Assembly (NCBI GenBank): GCA_913053655.1
Contig: CAJXFW010000008.1
Location: forward strand, 1 to 36,232
DNA: 36,232 nucleotides
Direction: 5' to 3'
Source of the DNA: an uncultured Thiogranum sp.
GTDB taxonomy: Bacteria > Pseudomonadota > Gammaproteobacteria > DSM-19610
In this document: piece by piece, positions 19,987-29,868 of the stretch
How positions within the stretch are numbered: position 1 is the first letter of the stretch
Layout: each line of letters begins with the position of its first letter
Program-made: the position numbers and the translations under genes
The notes under the pieces: generated by a model
Databases searched by the model: none
Seen by the model: only the letters and a program-made list of their open reading frames with translations
Told to the model about the DNA's origin: nothing

Positions 19987-20616
19987 ATGATCTGCATCTT
20001 CGGCGGCACCTTCGATCCCGTCCATTTCGGTCACCTTCGACCTGCTCTGGATGTACAACAGGCGTTGGGGATTGCCTGCGTTCACCTGTTACCCTGCCGT
20101 GTTCCGCCACACCGCGCAGCGCCTCTGGTTACAGCGGAACAACGGCTGGAACTGTTGCAGCTGGCGGTGGCAGATGAACCGGCGCTGGAAATTGATGAAC
20201 GCGAGCTGCATCGCGACGGGCCATCCTATATGGTGGATACGCTCGAATCATTACGTACAGCGCACGGCGACGAACCCGTGTGTCTGGCGTTGGGTATGGA
20301 TGCCCTGCGTGGTCTGGAACGCTGGCATCGCTGGCAGGATATTCCTGCCTTGTGTCACCTGGTGGTGATGCATCGTCCCGGTAGTCCGTGGCCGCAACAG
20401 GGCACATTAGCGGACCGGTTGAGCAGTGCATGTGTGACTGATGCCAGTGCGCTGGAAAAACAACCGGCCGGCTGCGTTATCGGGTTTCCGGTAACGCAGA
20501 TGGCTGTTTCATCAACACAGATCCGGGATCTGCTGGCAGCGGGGCAAAGCCCGCGTTATCTGTTGCCGGACGCAGTACTGAACCGGATTCGACAAGAGAA
20601 GTGGTATGCAAACTGA
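19987..20616 (+). CDS. nadD: Nicotinate-mononucleotide adenylyltransferase
   Basis: NadD joins nicotinate mononucleotide to AMP to give deamido-NAD. 209 residues; the nucleotidyltransferase motif [10 protein letters not shown] places H13 and H16, and the C-terminal SSTQIRDLL is the ISSTxxR-type motif. The 3' end overlaps rsfS by 11 bases, and proA ends 13 bases upstream, consistent with one operon. The proA-nadD-rsfS-rlmH order is common in gammaproteobacteria and betaproteobacteria. Confidence 0.95.
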   Translation: MICIFGGTFDPVHFGHLRPALDVQQALGIACVHLLPCRVPPHRAAPLVTAEQRLELLQLAVADEPALEIDERELHRDGPSYMVDTLESLRTAHGDEPVCLALGMDALRGLERWHRWQDIPALCHLVVMHRPGSPWPQQGTLADRLSSACVTDASALEKQPAGCVIGFPVTQMAVSSTQIRDLLAAGQSPRYLLPDAVLNRIRQEKWYAN

Positions 20617-20959
20617 AGCATTGAAGCAAGTCGCGCAAAAAGCGCTGGATGATCTTAAAGGCATCGACATTGTTGCATTGGACGTGCGCGATATGACCTC
20701 GGTAACCGATTTCATGATTCTCGCCAGCGGCACCTCGGCCCGTCACGTCAAGTCACTGGCTGACGCCGTGGCGCTGGCGTGCAAGAAAGCAGGTGTTCCA
20801 CCAATGGGTGTCGAAGGTGAGCGCGAGGGTGAGTGGGTGCTTGTCGATCTCGGTGATGTGGTGGTACACGTCATGCAACCGCGTATTCGTGAATTCTATG
20901 CGCTGGAGAAACTCTGGACGGTCACTGAAGAGAGCCGCAGGATAAGCGAGCAGGGATGA
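20606..20959 (+). CDS. rsfS: Ribosomal silencing factor RsfS
   Basis: A 117-residue protein of the RsfS/Iojap family that binds ribosomal protein uL14 and blocks subunit joining when nutrients are scarce. Family signatures are [19 protein letters not shown], the segment [21 protein letters not shown] and [16 protein letters not shown]. The ATG at 20606 lies inside the end of nadD, so it is translationally coupled. rlmH follows after 19 bases. Confidence 0.95.
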   Translation: MQTEALKQVAQKALDDLKGIDIVALDVRDMTSVTDFMILASGTSARHVKSLADAVALACKKAGVPPMGVEGEREGEWVLVDLGDVVVHVMQPRIREFYALEKLWTVTEESRRISEQG

Positions 20960-20978
20960 CGACTGATTTTCCCGGTCA

Positions 20979-21449
20979 ATGGATATAAACCTGATTGCCG
21001 TCGGGACCCGTATGCCTGCCTGGACAAATGAGGGTTACCAGGAATATGCGCGTCGTCTGCCGCGCGAATGTTGCCTGAAGCTTGTTGAAATTCCGCTGGG
21101 TCAGAGAACCCGATCCACACCCGTAGAGCGCGCAGTCAATGAAGAAGGTAAACGTATGCTGGCCGCGATTACGCCCCGGCAGCGCGTGATTGCCATGGAC
21201 GTAGCGGGCCGCTGCTGGTCGACTGAGCAACTGGCGGAGCAGCTGGTCAACTGGTTGCAGGCCGGCAGCGATGTCAGTTTGCTGGTAGGCGGACCCGACG
21301 GCTTGTCAGACAGCTGTATGGAGCGTGTCGAGCAGCGTTGGTCACTGTCCGCCCTGACGTTGCCGCATCCGCTGGTGCGCGTCTTGCTGGCCGAGCAGTT
21401 GTACCGCGCCTGGACGGTGATTAACCATCATCCCTACCACCGGTCCTGA
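20979..21449 (+). CDS. rlmH: 23S rRNA pseudouridine-1915 N3-methyltransferase
   Basis: RlmH is a SPOUT-fold methyltransferase acting on pseudouridine 1915 of 23S rRNA in the assembled ribosome. The 156-residue length matches E. coli (155). Key features are the SPOUT knot glycine-rich motif [10 protein letters not shown] and the C-terminal [21 protein letters not shown] with a terminal HPYHRS that reaches the substrate. The gene follows rsfS, its usual partner. Confidence 0.96.
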   Translation: MDINLIAVGTRMPAWTNEGYQEYARRLPRECCLKLVEIPLGQRTRSTPVERAVNEEGKRMLAAITPRQRVIAMDVAGRCWSTEQLAEQLVNWLQAGSDVSLLVGGPDGLSDSCMERVEQRWSLSALTLPHPLVRVLLAEQLYRAWTVINHHPYHRS

Positions 21450-21451
21450 CT

Positions 21452-22036
21452 ATGAGCGTACAGCTGATTCTGGCTTCCGCTTCGCCCCGCCGTCAGGCAT
21501 TGTTAGAGCAGGTGGGCATCGCTTTTCGGCAGCAGGTCGCAGAAATCGACGAAACTCCGCTGCATAATGAAACTGCGGAAGACTACGTGATGCGTCTGGC
21601 GCTGGAAAAAGCCCGCGCGGTTCGGCACCATTCAGATGCTGGCGGGTTACCGGTACTGGGCGCCGATACGACGGTTGTGGTCGATGGCAGGCCGTTGGGC
21701 AAACCGGACAGCCTGGCACATGCGCGGGAGATGTTGCAGCTGTTGTCAGGCCGTGAGCACCAGGTAATGACCGCAGTTGCTCTGGTGAGAGACCGGGAAG
21801 CCGTGCGGCTCAATACGAGTCGTGTGTGGTTTCGTCCACTGGGCGAAAACGAGATCGACGCCTACTGGCGCACAGGCGAACCACAGGACAAAGCCGGGGC
21901 CTACGCAATCCAGGGCCTGGGCGCGATATTTATAGAGCGGCTGGAAGGCAGTTACACGGGGGTGATGGGACTGCCTTTGCACGAAACAGACCAGCTGTTA
22001 CAGGAATTCGGTATTCAACTATTGGAACAGCACTAA
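21452..22036 (+). CDS. maf: Maf-like nucleoside triphosphate pyrophosphatase (YhdE type)
   Basis: A 194-residue house-cleaning pyrophosphatase. The opening [19 protein letters not shown], the catalytic-region [10 protein letters not shown] and [22 protein letters not shown] match the Maf family. The overall pattern is closer to E. coli YhdE, which acts on dTTP and UTP, than to YceF, because of the LGKPDS and QVMTAVAL segments shared with YhdE. It starts 2 bases after the end of rlmH, and its stop overlaps the rng ATG by one base. Confidence 0.93.
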   Translation: MSVQLILASASPRRQALLEQVGIAFRQQVAEIDETPLHNETAEDYVMRLALEKARAVRHHSDAGGLPVLGADTTVVVDGRPLGKPDSLAHAREMLQLLSGREHQVMTAVALVRDREAVRLNTSRVWFRPLGENEIDAYWRTGEPQDKAGAYAIQGLGAIFIERLEGSYTGVMGLPLHETDQLLQEFGIQLLEQH

Positions 22037-23508
22037 TGACCTTTGAACTGCTGGCTAACGTGACACCGCAGGAGACCCGTGTCGCGGTCGTCGAGAATGG
22101 TATGTTGCAGGAAGTTTTTGTCGAGCGGGCACGCCGCCGTGGCCTGGTAGGCAATATCTACAAAGGTGTGGTGAGCCGTGTTTTGCCCGGCATGCAAGCG
22201 GCGTTTATCGATATCGGCCTGGAGAAAGCCGCTTTTCTGCATGCTTCCGACATCGCCGTAGCCGGCGACGATGAGAAAACAGAACACAACGGGAACGGCG
22301 ACAGCATCTCCCGGCTTTTGCATGAACGCCAGGAAGTTCTGGTGCAGGTCATCAAGGACCCACTGGGTACCAAGGGTGCACGCCTGACAACGCACATCAC
22401 CATCCCTTCGCGTTACCTGGTGTTCATGCCGGAAGCCGGCAACGTCGGTGTTTCCCAACGTATCGAGCAGGAAGAAGAACGCCAGCGACTGCGTGACATA
22501 GTCATCGCGGTGCGCGGAACGACAGATGGCGGCGGTGGTTTTATTTTGCGTACCGCCGCGGAAAATGCCAGTGAAGAGGCCGTTGTTGATGACCTGAAAT
22601 TTCTGCAGCGCTTGTGGTCCTCTGTTCAGGAGCGTATCACCACGGCGGGACCCGGCGATGTAGTGCATGAAGACTTGCCGCTGATGTTACGCGTTTTGCG
22701 TGATATTTCGGATACGGAAGTGGAGAAGCTGCGTATCGATTCACGCGAGACGTTTCAGCGCACCGAAAAATTTGTTCAGCAGTTCATGCCCGAACTGGCC
22801 AGTAAGCTGGAGTACTATCCCGGCGAACGGCCCATCTTTGACCTGTACAGTATTGACGATGAAATCCAGAAGGCGCTGGATCGCAAGGTGCAGCTCAAGT
22901 CGGGTGGTCACCTGGTACTTGATCAGACCGAGGCCATGACCACGATCGATGTGAATACCGGTGCCTACGTGGGTCACCGAAACCTGGAAGAGACCATCTT
23001 CAAAACCAATCTGGAAGCCGCACAGGCTATTGTTCGTCAGTTGCGACTGCGTAATCTTGGCGGCATGATCATTATCGATTTTATCGACATGCAGACAGAA
23101 GAACACAAACGACAGGTGTTGCGAGCACTCGAAAAGCACATCGAACGTGATCATGCCAACTGCCACATCAGTGAGATATCGAACCTTGGTCTGGTGCAGA
23201 TGACACGCAAGCGCACACGCGAGAGCCTTGAACATATACTGTGTGAAACCTGTCCAACGTGTGACGGACGTGCCTCGGTTAAAACCGCTGAGACCGTGTG
23301 TTACGAGATATTCCGGGAGATTCTGCGTGAAGCCCGCCAGTTTGATGTACAACAGCTTCTGGTGCTGGCGGCCCAGGAGGTCGTGGACATGCTGCTGGAT
23401 GAGGAGTCTACCAGTCTGGGAGAGCTGGAAGCCTTTATTGGCAAGCCGATCAAGTTCCAGGTCGAGGCGTTGTATAACCAGGAACAATTCGATGTCGTGC
23501 TGTTGTAA
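22036..23508 (+). CDS. rng: Ribonuclease G
   Basis: An endoribonuclease of the RNase E/G family that matures the 5' end of 16S rRNA and degrades some mRNAs. 490 residues from the ATG at 22036, matching E. coli (489). An S1-like region includes GNIYKGVVSRVLPGMQAAFI; catalytic-domain motifs are TTIDVNTGAYVG and GGMIIIDFIDM; a Zn-link type CPTC lies near residue 405. The frame is open another 70 codons upstream inside maf, without support. The C-terminal scaffold of RNase E is absent, which supports RNase G. Confidence 0.95.
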   Translation: MTFELLANVTPQETRVAVVENGMLQEVFVERARRRGLVGNIYKGVVSRVLPGMQAAFIDIGLEKAAFLHASDIAVAGDDEKTEHNGNGDSISRLLHERQEVLVQVIKDPLGTKGARLTTHITIPSRYLVFMPEAGNVGVSQRIEQEEERQRLRDIVIAVRGTTDGGGGFILRTAAENASEEAVVDDLKFLQRLWSSVQERITTAGPGDVVHEDLPLMLRVLRDISDTEVEKLRIDSRETFQRTEKFVQQFMPELASKLEYYPGERPIFDLYSIDDEIQKALDRKVQLKSGGHLVLDQTEAMTTIDVNTGAYVGHRNLEETIFKTNLEAAQAIVRQLRLRNLGGMIIIDFIDMQTEEHKRQVLRALEKHIERDHANCHISEISNLGLVQMTRKRTRESLEHILCETCPTCDGRASVKTAETVCYEIFREILREARQFDVQQLLVLAAQEVVDMLLDEESTSLGELEAFIGKPIKFQVEALYNQEQFDVVLL

Positions 23509-23562
23509 GGCCTTGTTGTCCTGTTATCTGTTTAGACGCCGGTTTCTCCGGATATAGACAAT

Positions 23563-26500
23563 ATGCTCGCACGGCGTGTCTTTGCGTTTGCATGGTGGAG
23601 CATCGCTGCCGGGGTGGTGACGCTCGCTGTCGCACTCAGTGCAGCGCGACTGTTGTTGCCCGGTATGTCCGAATACCGGGTCCAGCTCCAGTCTGTAGCA
23701 CAGCGAGTTTTGAAGCACCCTGTCAGCATTGGTTCGCTCGACGCCGCCTGGCACGGGTTGTCACCGGTGCTGAAGCTCAACCAGGTCGTTGTCAGTGACA
23801 AGCGCTTTCCCAACGGCAAGTTAAGCGTTAACGAAGTTCATGTAGCCCTGGATATTATCGAGTCGATCAGGCAACGTCAGTGGATCACTGCCGGAGTCCG
23901 TCTTATCGGTATCCGTTTGAGCCTGCAGACAGATTTACTTAATCGTAGCGCAAAACAACAGGACTTCAGCTCGCTCGCCTGGTTGTTGTTGCAGGAAAGC
24001 ATTGCGATAGAGGATTTGCAGCTCAACTGGTCAGACCCCGGCTTGTTTGAGTCCCCTGTCAAATTCACAGGGCTTTTATTGCAGCTCGTGAATCAGGGTA
24101 ATCGGCACCAGTTCAGCTTGCAGGCAGATCTCCCGGAGTCTCTGGGCAAGACGCTGAAAGTTGCCGCAGACCTGCGGGGTGCCGGCACGGCTTTGCGGAC
24201 CTGGGATGGCCACGTTTATCTGAAAACGGAAGGCCTGGAGCTTGCGGCCGTTCAGCGCCCGTTCCCCGATGCGCCCGTCGTCGCCGGCGGTTCGCTGGAT
24301 CTCGAGCTGTGGGCGGGTATTCATAAACTGCAGGCGCAATGGGGCAGTGGCTCGTTCGCGGTACACGCAGCTCGCTTCAGGAATGCCACGGCGGATGCGC
24401 AGGCGATTACCGCAGACTCTCTGTCCAGTCATTTTCACTGGCGTGCGATCGAGCAGGGCTGGAAGGTCGGCCTGAACGGGCTGGAATTGCAACGTGGGGC
24501 CGGAACTCCATGGCCTTCAACTGATGTCCAGCTGACTATCAAAACTGCTTCCGGTCTGAATATTGAGGGCGGCATGACACTTGTTGTGCTGGAAGAGCTG
24601 GACGCACTGCTTCCCCTGATGCCCTGGGTCGATGGCGACGCGCTGGCGATGGTGGATCGCCTGCAACCGCAGGGTCTGTTACGCAATGCGGGGTTCAGGT
24701 TCGGCCTGGTTGAAGGATCGGCGCCGACATTTGCGGCCAGAGCGACAATAGAAAATCTTCAGTTTGCCGCCAGCGGAGGACTGCCGGGCGTGCGCGGTTT
24801 GTCGGGCAGTATTGAAGGAAACCTTCAGTCAGGCAACCTGTATTTGCAGTCCAGCAGCGCTTCGCTGGCTATACCCAAACTGTTTCCTGCTGCACTCGAG
24901 CTTGATCACCTCGATGGCGTTGTACACTGGCAGCGCTATGCGGATATGTTTCGTATCGAGAGCAAGCGGTTGACAATGAAATCTTCTTCTCTGGGATTGA
25001 GTACACGCTGGCAGCTGGACTGGCCCTATGCGCAGTCATCGCCCTGGCTCGATATGCAACTTGCACTGGACGACCTGCAAATAGAAGACGTCCGGCGCTA
25101 TCTCCCCGAAAAGGTCATGCCGCCCAAAGCGGTGGCCTGGCTGCAAAAGGCGCTTGTGTCCGGGACCGCTACCGATGCGCGCTTGCTGTTGCAGGGCAGG
25201 CTGGATCAGATGCCGTTTGATCATCATGAAGGGCGTTTCGAAGCGCGCTTTGATTTCGAAGACACGGTGCTGGATTTTCACCCGACCTGGGGACAAATCG
25301 ACGAGCTTGGTGGAGCAGCTGTTTTTACGGGTCGCAGCATGAATATAACAGGTACAACGGGCCGCATACTGGAGTCGCCGGTGGAACGGGTTGTTGCCGT
25401 TATAAATGATTTGAAAAAACCGCTGCTGGAAATTCGCGGAACGGCCGGCGGTACGCTCGCCGGTATGCTTGAGTACACCCGCAGCAGTCCGCTGGGCGCA
25501 CGCTTTGGCCACCTGATTGACGGGATGAATTCCAGTGGTGATGCGCGTTTGCAGCTGGAACTGGACATTCCCCTGAAACCGGGCCTGGGCCTGGGCAAGG
25601 TCAGGGTTAGCGGTGATGTGGCGCTTGCCGGCAACGATCTGGTGCCAAAGAAAGCGGGTATCGGTCTCACTGATATCGAGGGAACACTCCATTTTACCGG
25701 GCAGGGCATCAGTGTTGACAAGGCTCGTGCCCGGGTGCTCGGTCAGCCCGTCCGGGTATCGGTTTATCGGGAAGGGAAAGCAGGCCGGTCAAAAACTGTG
25801 GTCGCTATCGACGGCAAGCTGAAGCTGGTCAAGCTGATGCAAAAAAAGGAGTTTGTACTGGCACCGCATATCAGTGGAGCAACCCGCTGGCGTGCGCTGC
25901 TGAATATTCAGAATCAGCCTGTGCCCGGTGTGTCGCAGGTCGAACTGGAGTTGCGTTCCGATCTGAAAGGTGTAGTAATTGATCTACCCGAGCCATTTAA
26001 AAAATCTGCCGGCGATCCACGTGACCTGCAAATCCGTTGGGTCCCCGGTCAGGAACACCAGCTTCCATTTTCAATTCGTTATGCCGATGTTGCCAAAGCG
26101 CAGCTGCTGCTGGCGGCCAACGCATGGCACCTGCGCAAGCTGCATATACGATTTAACGGGGGCGCGGCACCGCTGCCGGAAGACGACGTCATACACCTTT
26201 CCGGACATGTGCAAGAGCTGGACCTGGGGCAATGGATTTCGGTATTCAGTTCTGCGCCGGCCGGTGGGGAAAAACCTCCGCCGTTAACGGTGGACCTGTC
26301 TGTGGAAAACTTCTATCTGGCAAATGTCGGGGTGAAAAATATCCAGGCGACAAGTCATGCGCAGGACCCCTGGTACTTTAAAGTGGAGGGCGAGGGGGCC
26401 AGTGGCCAGGTGCGCTGGGTATTCGCTGATAAGGCGGTTCCAGCCCAACTCATGGCGAATCTGCAACACCTGGTTATTAACAGCCGGGAGCAGTCGGAAG

Positions 26501-27336
26501 GGGAACAAAAAACTGACACCATGCGGTCACAATCCTTGCCCGAACTGAATATTGATGTTGCAAAACTGAACTGGGGTGACCGGAATCTGGGTAGTATCAA
26601 GGTGCTTGCAAAGCATTCGCCGCAGGGTGTTGAATTTAAAACCCTGGATATGGATTCCAGCGCGATTACCTTAAAGGGAAGCGGCGCATGGCTGGAGCGT
26701 GACGGGTGGCAAAGCAGCCGTTTCCAGGCCAGGATACTGGGTGGAGATCTGGGCAAACTGGCTCTTTTGCTGAATACCGGCAGTGCCATAAAAGGCGGCG
26801 AGCTGGACGGTAACATACAGGCAAACTGGCCGGGGTCTCCGGCAGATTTCAGCCTCGCGACGATGGAGGCCGAATTTGATTTGCGTGCCAAAAACGGACG
26901 CCTGGTGAGTATTGACGAGGGTGCGGGAAAATTGCTCAGCCTGTTCAGCCTGAATACATTACAGCGCCGCCTGACGCTGGATTTCAGCGATGTGTTCAAG
27001 GAAGGTTTTAGTTTTGACAAGATGCAGGGTCACTTCGTGGTAATGGATGGCGATGCCTTTACCAACGATTTCACCATCAAGGGTTCATCCACGACTATCG
27101 ACATCGCCGGGCGCACCGGTCTGGTGGCGAGAGACTATGATCAGCTGGTTACAGTGACCCCCCAGGTCAGTTCAACATTGCCGATTGCAGGGGTGATCGC
27201 GGGTGGCCCGGCGATTGGTGCGGCGGTGTTCCTTGCTGACAAACTCGTGGGCGACAAATTCAACCGCATGACCCGAGTTCAATACCAGGTCACTGGAAGC
27301 TGGGACGACCCTGTATTCAAGAAGCTGGGACAATGA
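23563..27336 (+). CDS. yhdP: AsmA-like envelope protein YhdP (DUF3971)
   Basis: A 1257-residue protein, close to E. coli YhdP (1266). An N-terminal transmembrane helix (about residues 9-30, SIAAGVVTLAVALSAARLLL) anchors a very long periplasmic beta-rich region, ending with an AsmA-like C-terminal domain (NGRLVSIDEGAGKLLSLFSL, then a PIAGVIAGGPAIGAAVFLAD segment). YhdP with TamB and YdbH carries phospholipid from inner to outer membrane through a hydrophobic groove. It follows rng by 54 bases, the standard order. Confidence 0.94.
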   Translation: MLARRVFAFAWWSIAAGVVTLAVALSAARLLLPGMSEYRVQLQSVAQRVLKHPVSIGSLDAAWHGLSPVLKLNQVVVSDKRFPNGKLSVNEVHVALDIIESIRQRQWITAGVRLIGIRLSLQTDLLNRSAKQQDFSSLAWLLLQESIAIEDLQLNWSDPGLFESPVKFTGLLLQLVNQGNRHQFSLQADLPESLGKTLKVAADLRGAGTALRTWDGHVYLKTEGLELAAVQRPFPDAPVVAGGSLDLELWAGIHKLQAQWGSGSFAVHAARFRNATADAQAITADSLSSHFHWRAIEQGWKVGLNGLELQRGAGTPWPSTDVQLTIKTASGLNIEGGMTLVVLEELDALLPLMPWVDGDALAMVDRLQPQGLLRNAGFRFGLVEGSAPTFAARATIENLQFAASGGLPGVRGLSGSIEGNLQSGNLYLQSSSASLAIPKLFPAALELDHLDGVVHWQRYADMFRIESKRLTMKSSSLGLSTRWQLDWPYAQSSPWLDMQLALDDLQIEDVRRYLPEKVMPPKAVAWLQKALVSGTATDARLLLQGRLDQMPFDHHEGRFEARFDFEDTVLDFHPTWGQIDELGGAAVFTGRSMNITGTTGRILESPVERVVAVINDLKKPLLEIRGTAGGTLAGMLEYTRSSPLGARFGHLIDGMNSSGDARLQLELDIPLKPGLGLGKVRVSGDVALAGNDLVPKKAGIGLTDIEGTLHFTGQGISVDKARARVLGQPVRVSVYREGKAGRSKTVVAIDGKLKLVKLMQKKEFVLAPHISGATRWRALLNIQNQPVPGVSQVELELRSDLKGVVIDLPEPFKKSAGDPRDLQIRWVPGQEHQLPFSIRYADVAKAQLLLAANAWHLRKLHIRFNGGAAPLPEDDVIHLSGHVQELDLGQWISVFSSAPAGGEKPPPLTVDLSVENFYLANVGVKNIQATSHAQDPWYFKVEGEGASGQVRWVFADKAVPAQLMANLQHLVINSREQSEGEQKTDTMRSQSLPELNIDVAKLNWGDRNLGSIKVLAKHSPQGVEFKTLDMDSSAITLKGSGAWLERDGWQSSRFQARILGGDLGKLALLLNTGSAIKGGELDGNIQANWPGSPADFSLATMEAEFDLRAKNGRLVSIDEGAGKLLSLFSLNTLQRRLTLDFSDVFKEGFSFDKMQGHFVVMDGDAFTNDFTIKGSSTTIDIAGRTGLVARDYDQLVTVTPQVSSTLPIAGVIAGGPAIGAAVFLADKLVGDKFNRMTRVQYQVTGSWDDPVFKKLGQ

Positions 27337-27383
27337 AGCGGAGAACTGAACCGGCGTTTGTTACGCTGTGATATGCTGAATCC

Positions 27384-27722
27384 ATGAAAATATCCGGCTA
27401 TTTGTTATTGCTGATTTTCCCTCTGACGATACAGGCTGAAACCAGGCAGTGGGTATTGAGCGCCGATGAATGGGCGCGTCCCAGAGACGGACAATCTGTC
27501 GCTCGCATGGCGCCTCTGCCTGAAGTTATCTCGAGCTGGTCTTCCCGGAAGGGTCAACGGTTGCTTATTCGCTATCCGGGTGGAGAGGAAGGTTTGTTAT
27601 GGGCGTACGAGTTGCGCTCCTGGCTGGTGGCACTGGGCGTTCCGATGGAAGACCAGGAGCTGGTGGTAGGCAGCCATCAGGCTGACCGTATTGAACTGGA
27701 GTTAACGAGGCAAACAGAGTGA
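27384..27722 (+). CDS. Small exported protein of unknown function
   Basis: A 112-residue protein with a signal peptide (ISGYLLLLIFPLTIQA, cleavage likely after QAE or IQA). The mature part has mixed strands and a conserved-looking RLLIRYPGGEEGLLWAYELRSWLVALGVP. I do not recognise the family. It lies between yhdP and the nitrilase gene, overlapping the latter's GTG start by 4 bases, so it is probably expressed in this operon and acts in the periplasm. Confidence 0.75.
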   Translation: MKISGYLLLLIFPLTIQAETRQWVLSADEWARPRDGQSVARMAPLPEVISSWSSRKGQRLLIRYPGGEEGLLWAYELRSWLVALGVPMEDQELVVGSHQADRIELELTRQTE

Positions 27723-28540
27723 CAACGGCAGCCTGTATACAAATGGCATCGGGCCCGAATGTGGGCGCCAACCTGCTGGAAGCGGAACGCCTGATCGGTA
27801 TGGTCGTGGACAAGGGCGCCAGGCTGGTGGTGTTGCCGGAAAATTTTGCCATTATGGGCAAAGAGGAAAGCGACAAGGTTGCAGTGCGCGAGGCGGATGG
27901 CGCCGGCCCGATTCAGGAATTCCTCTCCCAGCAGGCGGCGAAGCATGACATCTGGCTGGTGGGCGGTACCGTACCCATGATGGCTGAATCAGATAACAAG
28001 ATCCGCGCTGCCAGTCTGTTGTATGACAATCAGGGTAAGCTGGCTGCGCGTTACGATAAAATACACCTGTTCGATGTGTCGGTGGTGGATAGTGACGAAA
28101 GCTATACTGAATCGGAAACCATTGAGCAAGGCGACCGGACCGTCGTCGTGGATACCCCGTATGGCAAGCTGGGACTGGCTGTTTGCTACGATCTGCGCTT
28201 CCCGGAATTGTTCCGCACCCTGCTTGACCAGGGTATGGAAATCCTCGCCATGCCATCGGCCTTTACTGCCATAACCGGCAAGGCGCACTGGGAAATACTG
28301 ATACGCGCGCGCGCCATTGAAAACCTGTGTTATGTACTGGCGGCGGGGCAGGGCGGCTATCACGTTAACGGGCGCGAGACCTATGGCCACAGCATGATCG
28401 TTGATCCCTGGGGACAGGTTATGAATGAACTCGCCAATGGTTCGGGGCAGGTGTGTGCAGGCATGGACCTGGAGCGGTTAAATAATATCCGGCGCACGTT
28501 CCCCTGCCTGGAACACCGTAATATTGTTTGTCGGGTTTGA
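27719..28540 (+). CDS. Nitrilase-superfamily amidase (Nit1/Nit2-like)
   Basis: A 273-residue cytoplasmic carbon-nitrogen hydrolase with the full triad: E41 (VVLPENFA), K114 (RYDKIHLFDV) and C156 (LAVCYDLRFPELF). The closest relatives are Nit1-type enzymes, which hydrolyse deaminated glutathione to repair a transaminase side product. The start is the GTG at 27719, overlapping the previous gene by 4 bases. Substrate assignment rests on family resemblance; a more general omega-amidase activity is possible. It converges on the PilZ-SPOR gene. Confidence 0.9.
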   Translation: MTTAACIQMASGPNVGANLLEAERLIGMVVDKGARLVVLPENFAIMGKEESDKVAVREADGAGPIQEFLSQQAAKHDIWLVGGTVPMMAESDNKIRAASLLYDNQGKLAARYDKIHLFDVSVVDSDESYTESETIEQGDRTVVVDTPYGKLGLAVCYDLRFPELFRTLLDQGMEILAMPSAFTAITGKAHWEILIRARAIENLCYVLAAGQGGYHVNGRETYGHSMIVDPWGQVMNELANGSGQVCAGMDLERLNNIRRTFPCLEHRNIVCRV

Positions 28541-28577
28541 TACCGGCAAACAGGGTTACAGCCAACTCCGGATATAT

Positions 28578-29666
28578 TTACTTTTTGAAAATCCAGACGC
28601 TGTTCAGGCCCAGTTTTTCCTTGCTTGTATCACCGTAGGCGCTGGCTTCGTCCCGGGTCTGGAACCCGTCAACCTGTACGCGCCAGACCTGCTGTCCCTT
28701 CACTAAAATCCGGTTTGTGTCTGCGCGGATGTCTTTTGCGCGTGCTTTTTCTATAAACTGATTTGCGGCAGCCTGGTCGTACAGCGATACCAGGTTTATT
28801 ACCCATGGGCCACCACTGCCGACACTTTGTGGTTGCGTTTGCGTCGGAGTTGCCGGTATTTCAGGTATTGCAGCCTGCATCGCATCCTGGCTGATCCGTG
28901 CCTCCAGCGCGGCAAATGATGTGGCCAGTGATGCTACACGGGTGTTGAGCGCCGAGAGTTCACTTGTGTGGTCGTCCGTGGGCGCAAGTCGGGCGCGCAG
29001 CATGGCGAGTGAGCTGACCTGTCGGTCGATGGCCGATTCCAGCGCACTCATACGATCTTCAAGGTTTGTGCGATTATTAAAATCGAGCAGCAGCATACTC
29101 ATGGCGGCGAGCAGCGACAAGAGTCCAATGTAGAACAGTCTGCGGCTACCTTTTCCGGTAACAGGCTCTTCTCCGGGGGGGCGTTCCAGGACGGGCTGTT
29201 TTTTTTCTGCGACCGGCTCGCGGGCAGTGTCCATCGTTTCGGCAAACTGGACCCGGGCCCGCTGTATCGCAAATCTCCGACGACGTGCGCGGGCGCTGGT
29301 ACTTGCGGATACGGGGCTTGTGCTTCCTGCCGTCAGCGTTTCCTGCTTGTCGAGGCGGTAGGGTTCGACCAGCTTCATCAATTGGGATTGAGGCTGAACG
29401 AACTCGACGCCGATACTGTTTTCTTCAACACGTGTGATGGTCGTGGATAAGGGTATAACCTTGCTTTCGTCGGCTTGTCTAAGCGATACGCGGACGTCGA
29501 CAGCATCGCCTGCGTGGAAGACCGGAGCATTGCCATGGTGCTCGTGCTGGAGTAGCATGCCGCCCTTGCTGACATCCCGCACGCGGCAACCGGTGGGCGT
29601 TGCCTGATCGTCAACTAATGCCGCTTTAAGATTTACGGCAATTCTGGTGTGGTTACGGCGCTCCAT
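28578..29666 (-). CDS. PilZ - transmembrane - coiled coil - SPOR protein
   Basis: A 362-residue bitopic inner-membrane protein. Residues 1-100 form a PilZ domain with both c-di-GMP motifs: RxxxR (R4-R8 in RRNHTR) and DVSKGG (D31, S33, G36). A basic, low-complexity linker leads to a transmembrane helix at about 177-195. A periplasmic alpha-helical coiled-coil segment (about 203-262), a proline/glutamine-rich linker, and a C-terminal SPOR domain (about 287-362, WVINLVSLYDQAAANQFI, WRVQVDGFQTRDEA) follow. SPOR domains bind peptidoglycan lacking peptide stems, often at the division septum. The architecture suggests that cytoplasmic c-di-GMP is linked to a cell-wall site, which is inference. It is alone on its strand, divergent from the small gene at 29869. 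Confidence 0.88.
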   Translation of the reverse strand: MERRNHTRIAVNLKAALVDDQATPTGCRVRDVSKGGMLLQHEHHGNAPVFHAGDAVDVRVSLRQADESKVIPLSTTITRVEENSIGVEFVQPQSQLMKLVEPYRLDKQETLTAGSTSPVSASTSARARRRRFAIQRARVQFAETMDTAREPVAEKKQPVLERPPGEEPVTGKGSRRLFYIGLLSLLAAMSMLLLDFNNRTNLEDRMSALESAIDRQVSSLAMLRARLAPTDDHTSELSALNTRVASLATSFAALEARISQDAMQAAIPEIPATPTQTQPQSVGSGGPWVINLVSLYDQAAANQFIEKARAKDIRADTNRILVKGQQVWRVQVDGFQTRDEASAYGDTSKEKLGLNSVWIFKK

Positions 29667-29868
29667 GGTATTTGATTACCTGTGATTTGGCGCTGTTTAC
29701 GGGATGTGTGATTAAGATACACAACTGCCCGCTCTTCAACAAGTGGTATGGAAGCAACGGGTAAACGACATATAGCCATCATATTATTCAAGCAGTTAAT
29801 GGTTGGCGGTGTTGATTGTCGGGATCTGGCGACAAAAATTATTTTAAAATAAATATGGAAGTTGGGAT

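Noticed and set aside
21826-22035. N-terminal extension of the RNase G frame
   Set aside because: It lies wholly inside maf in another frame and lacks family similarity; the ATG at 22036 gives the normal RNase G length.
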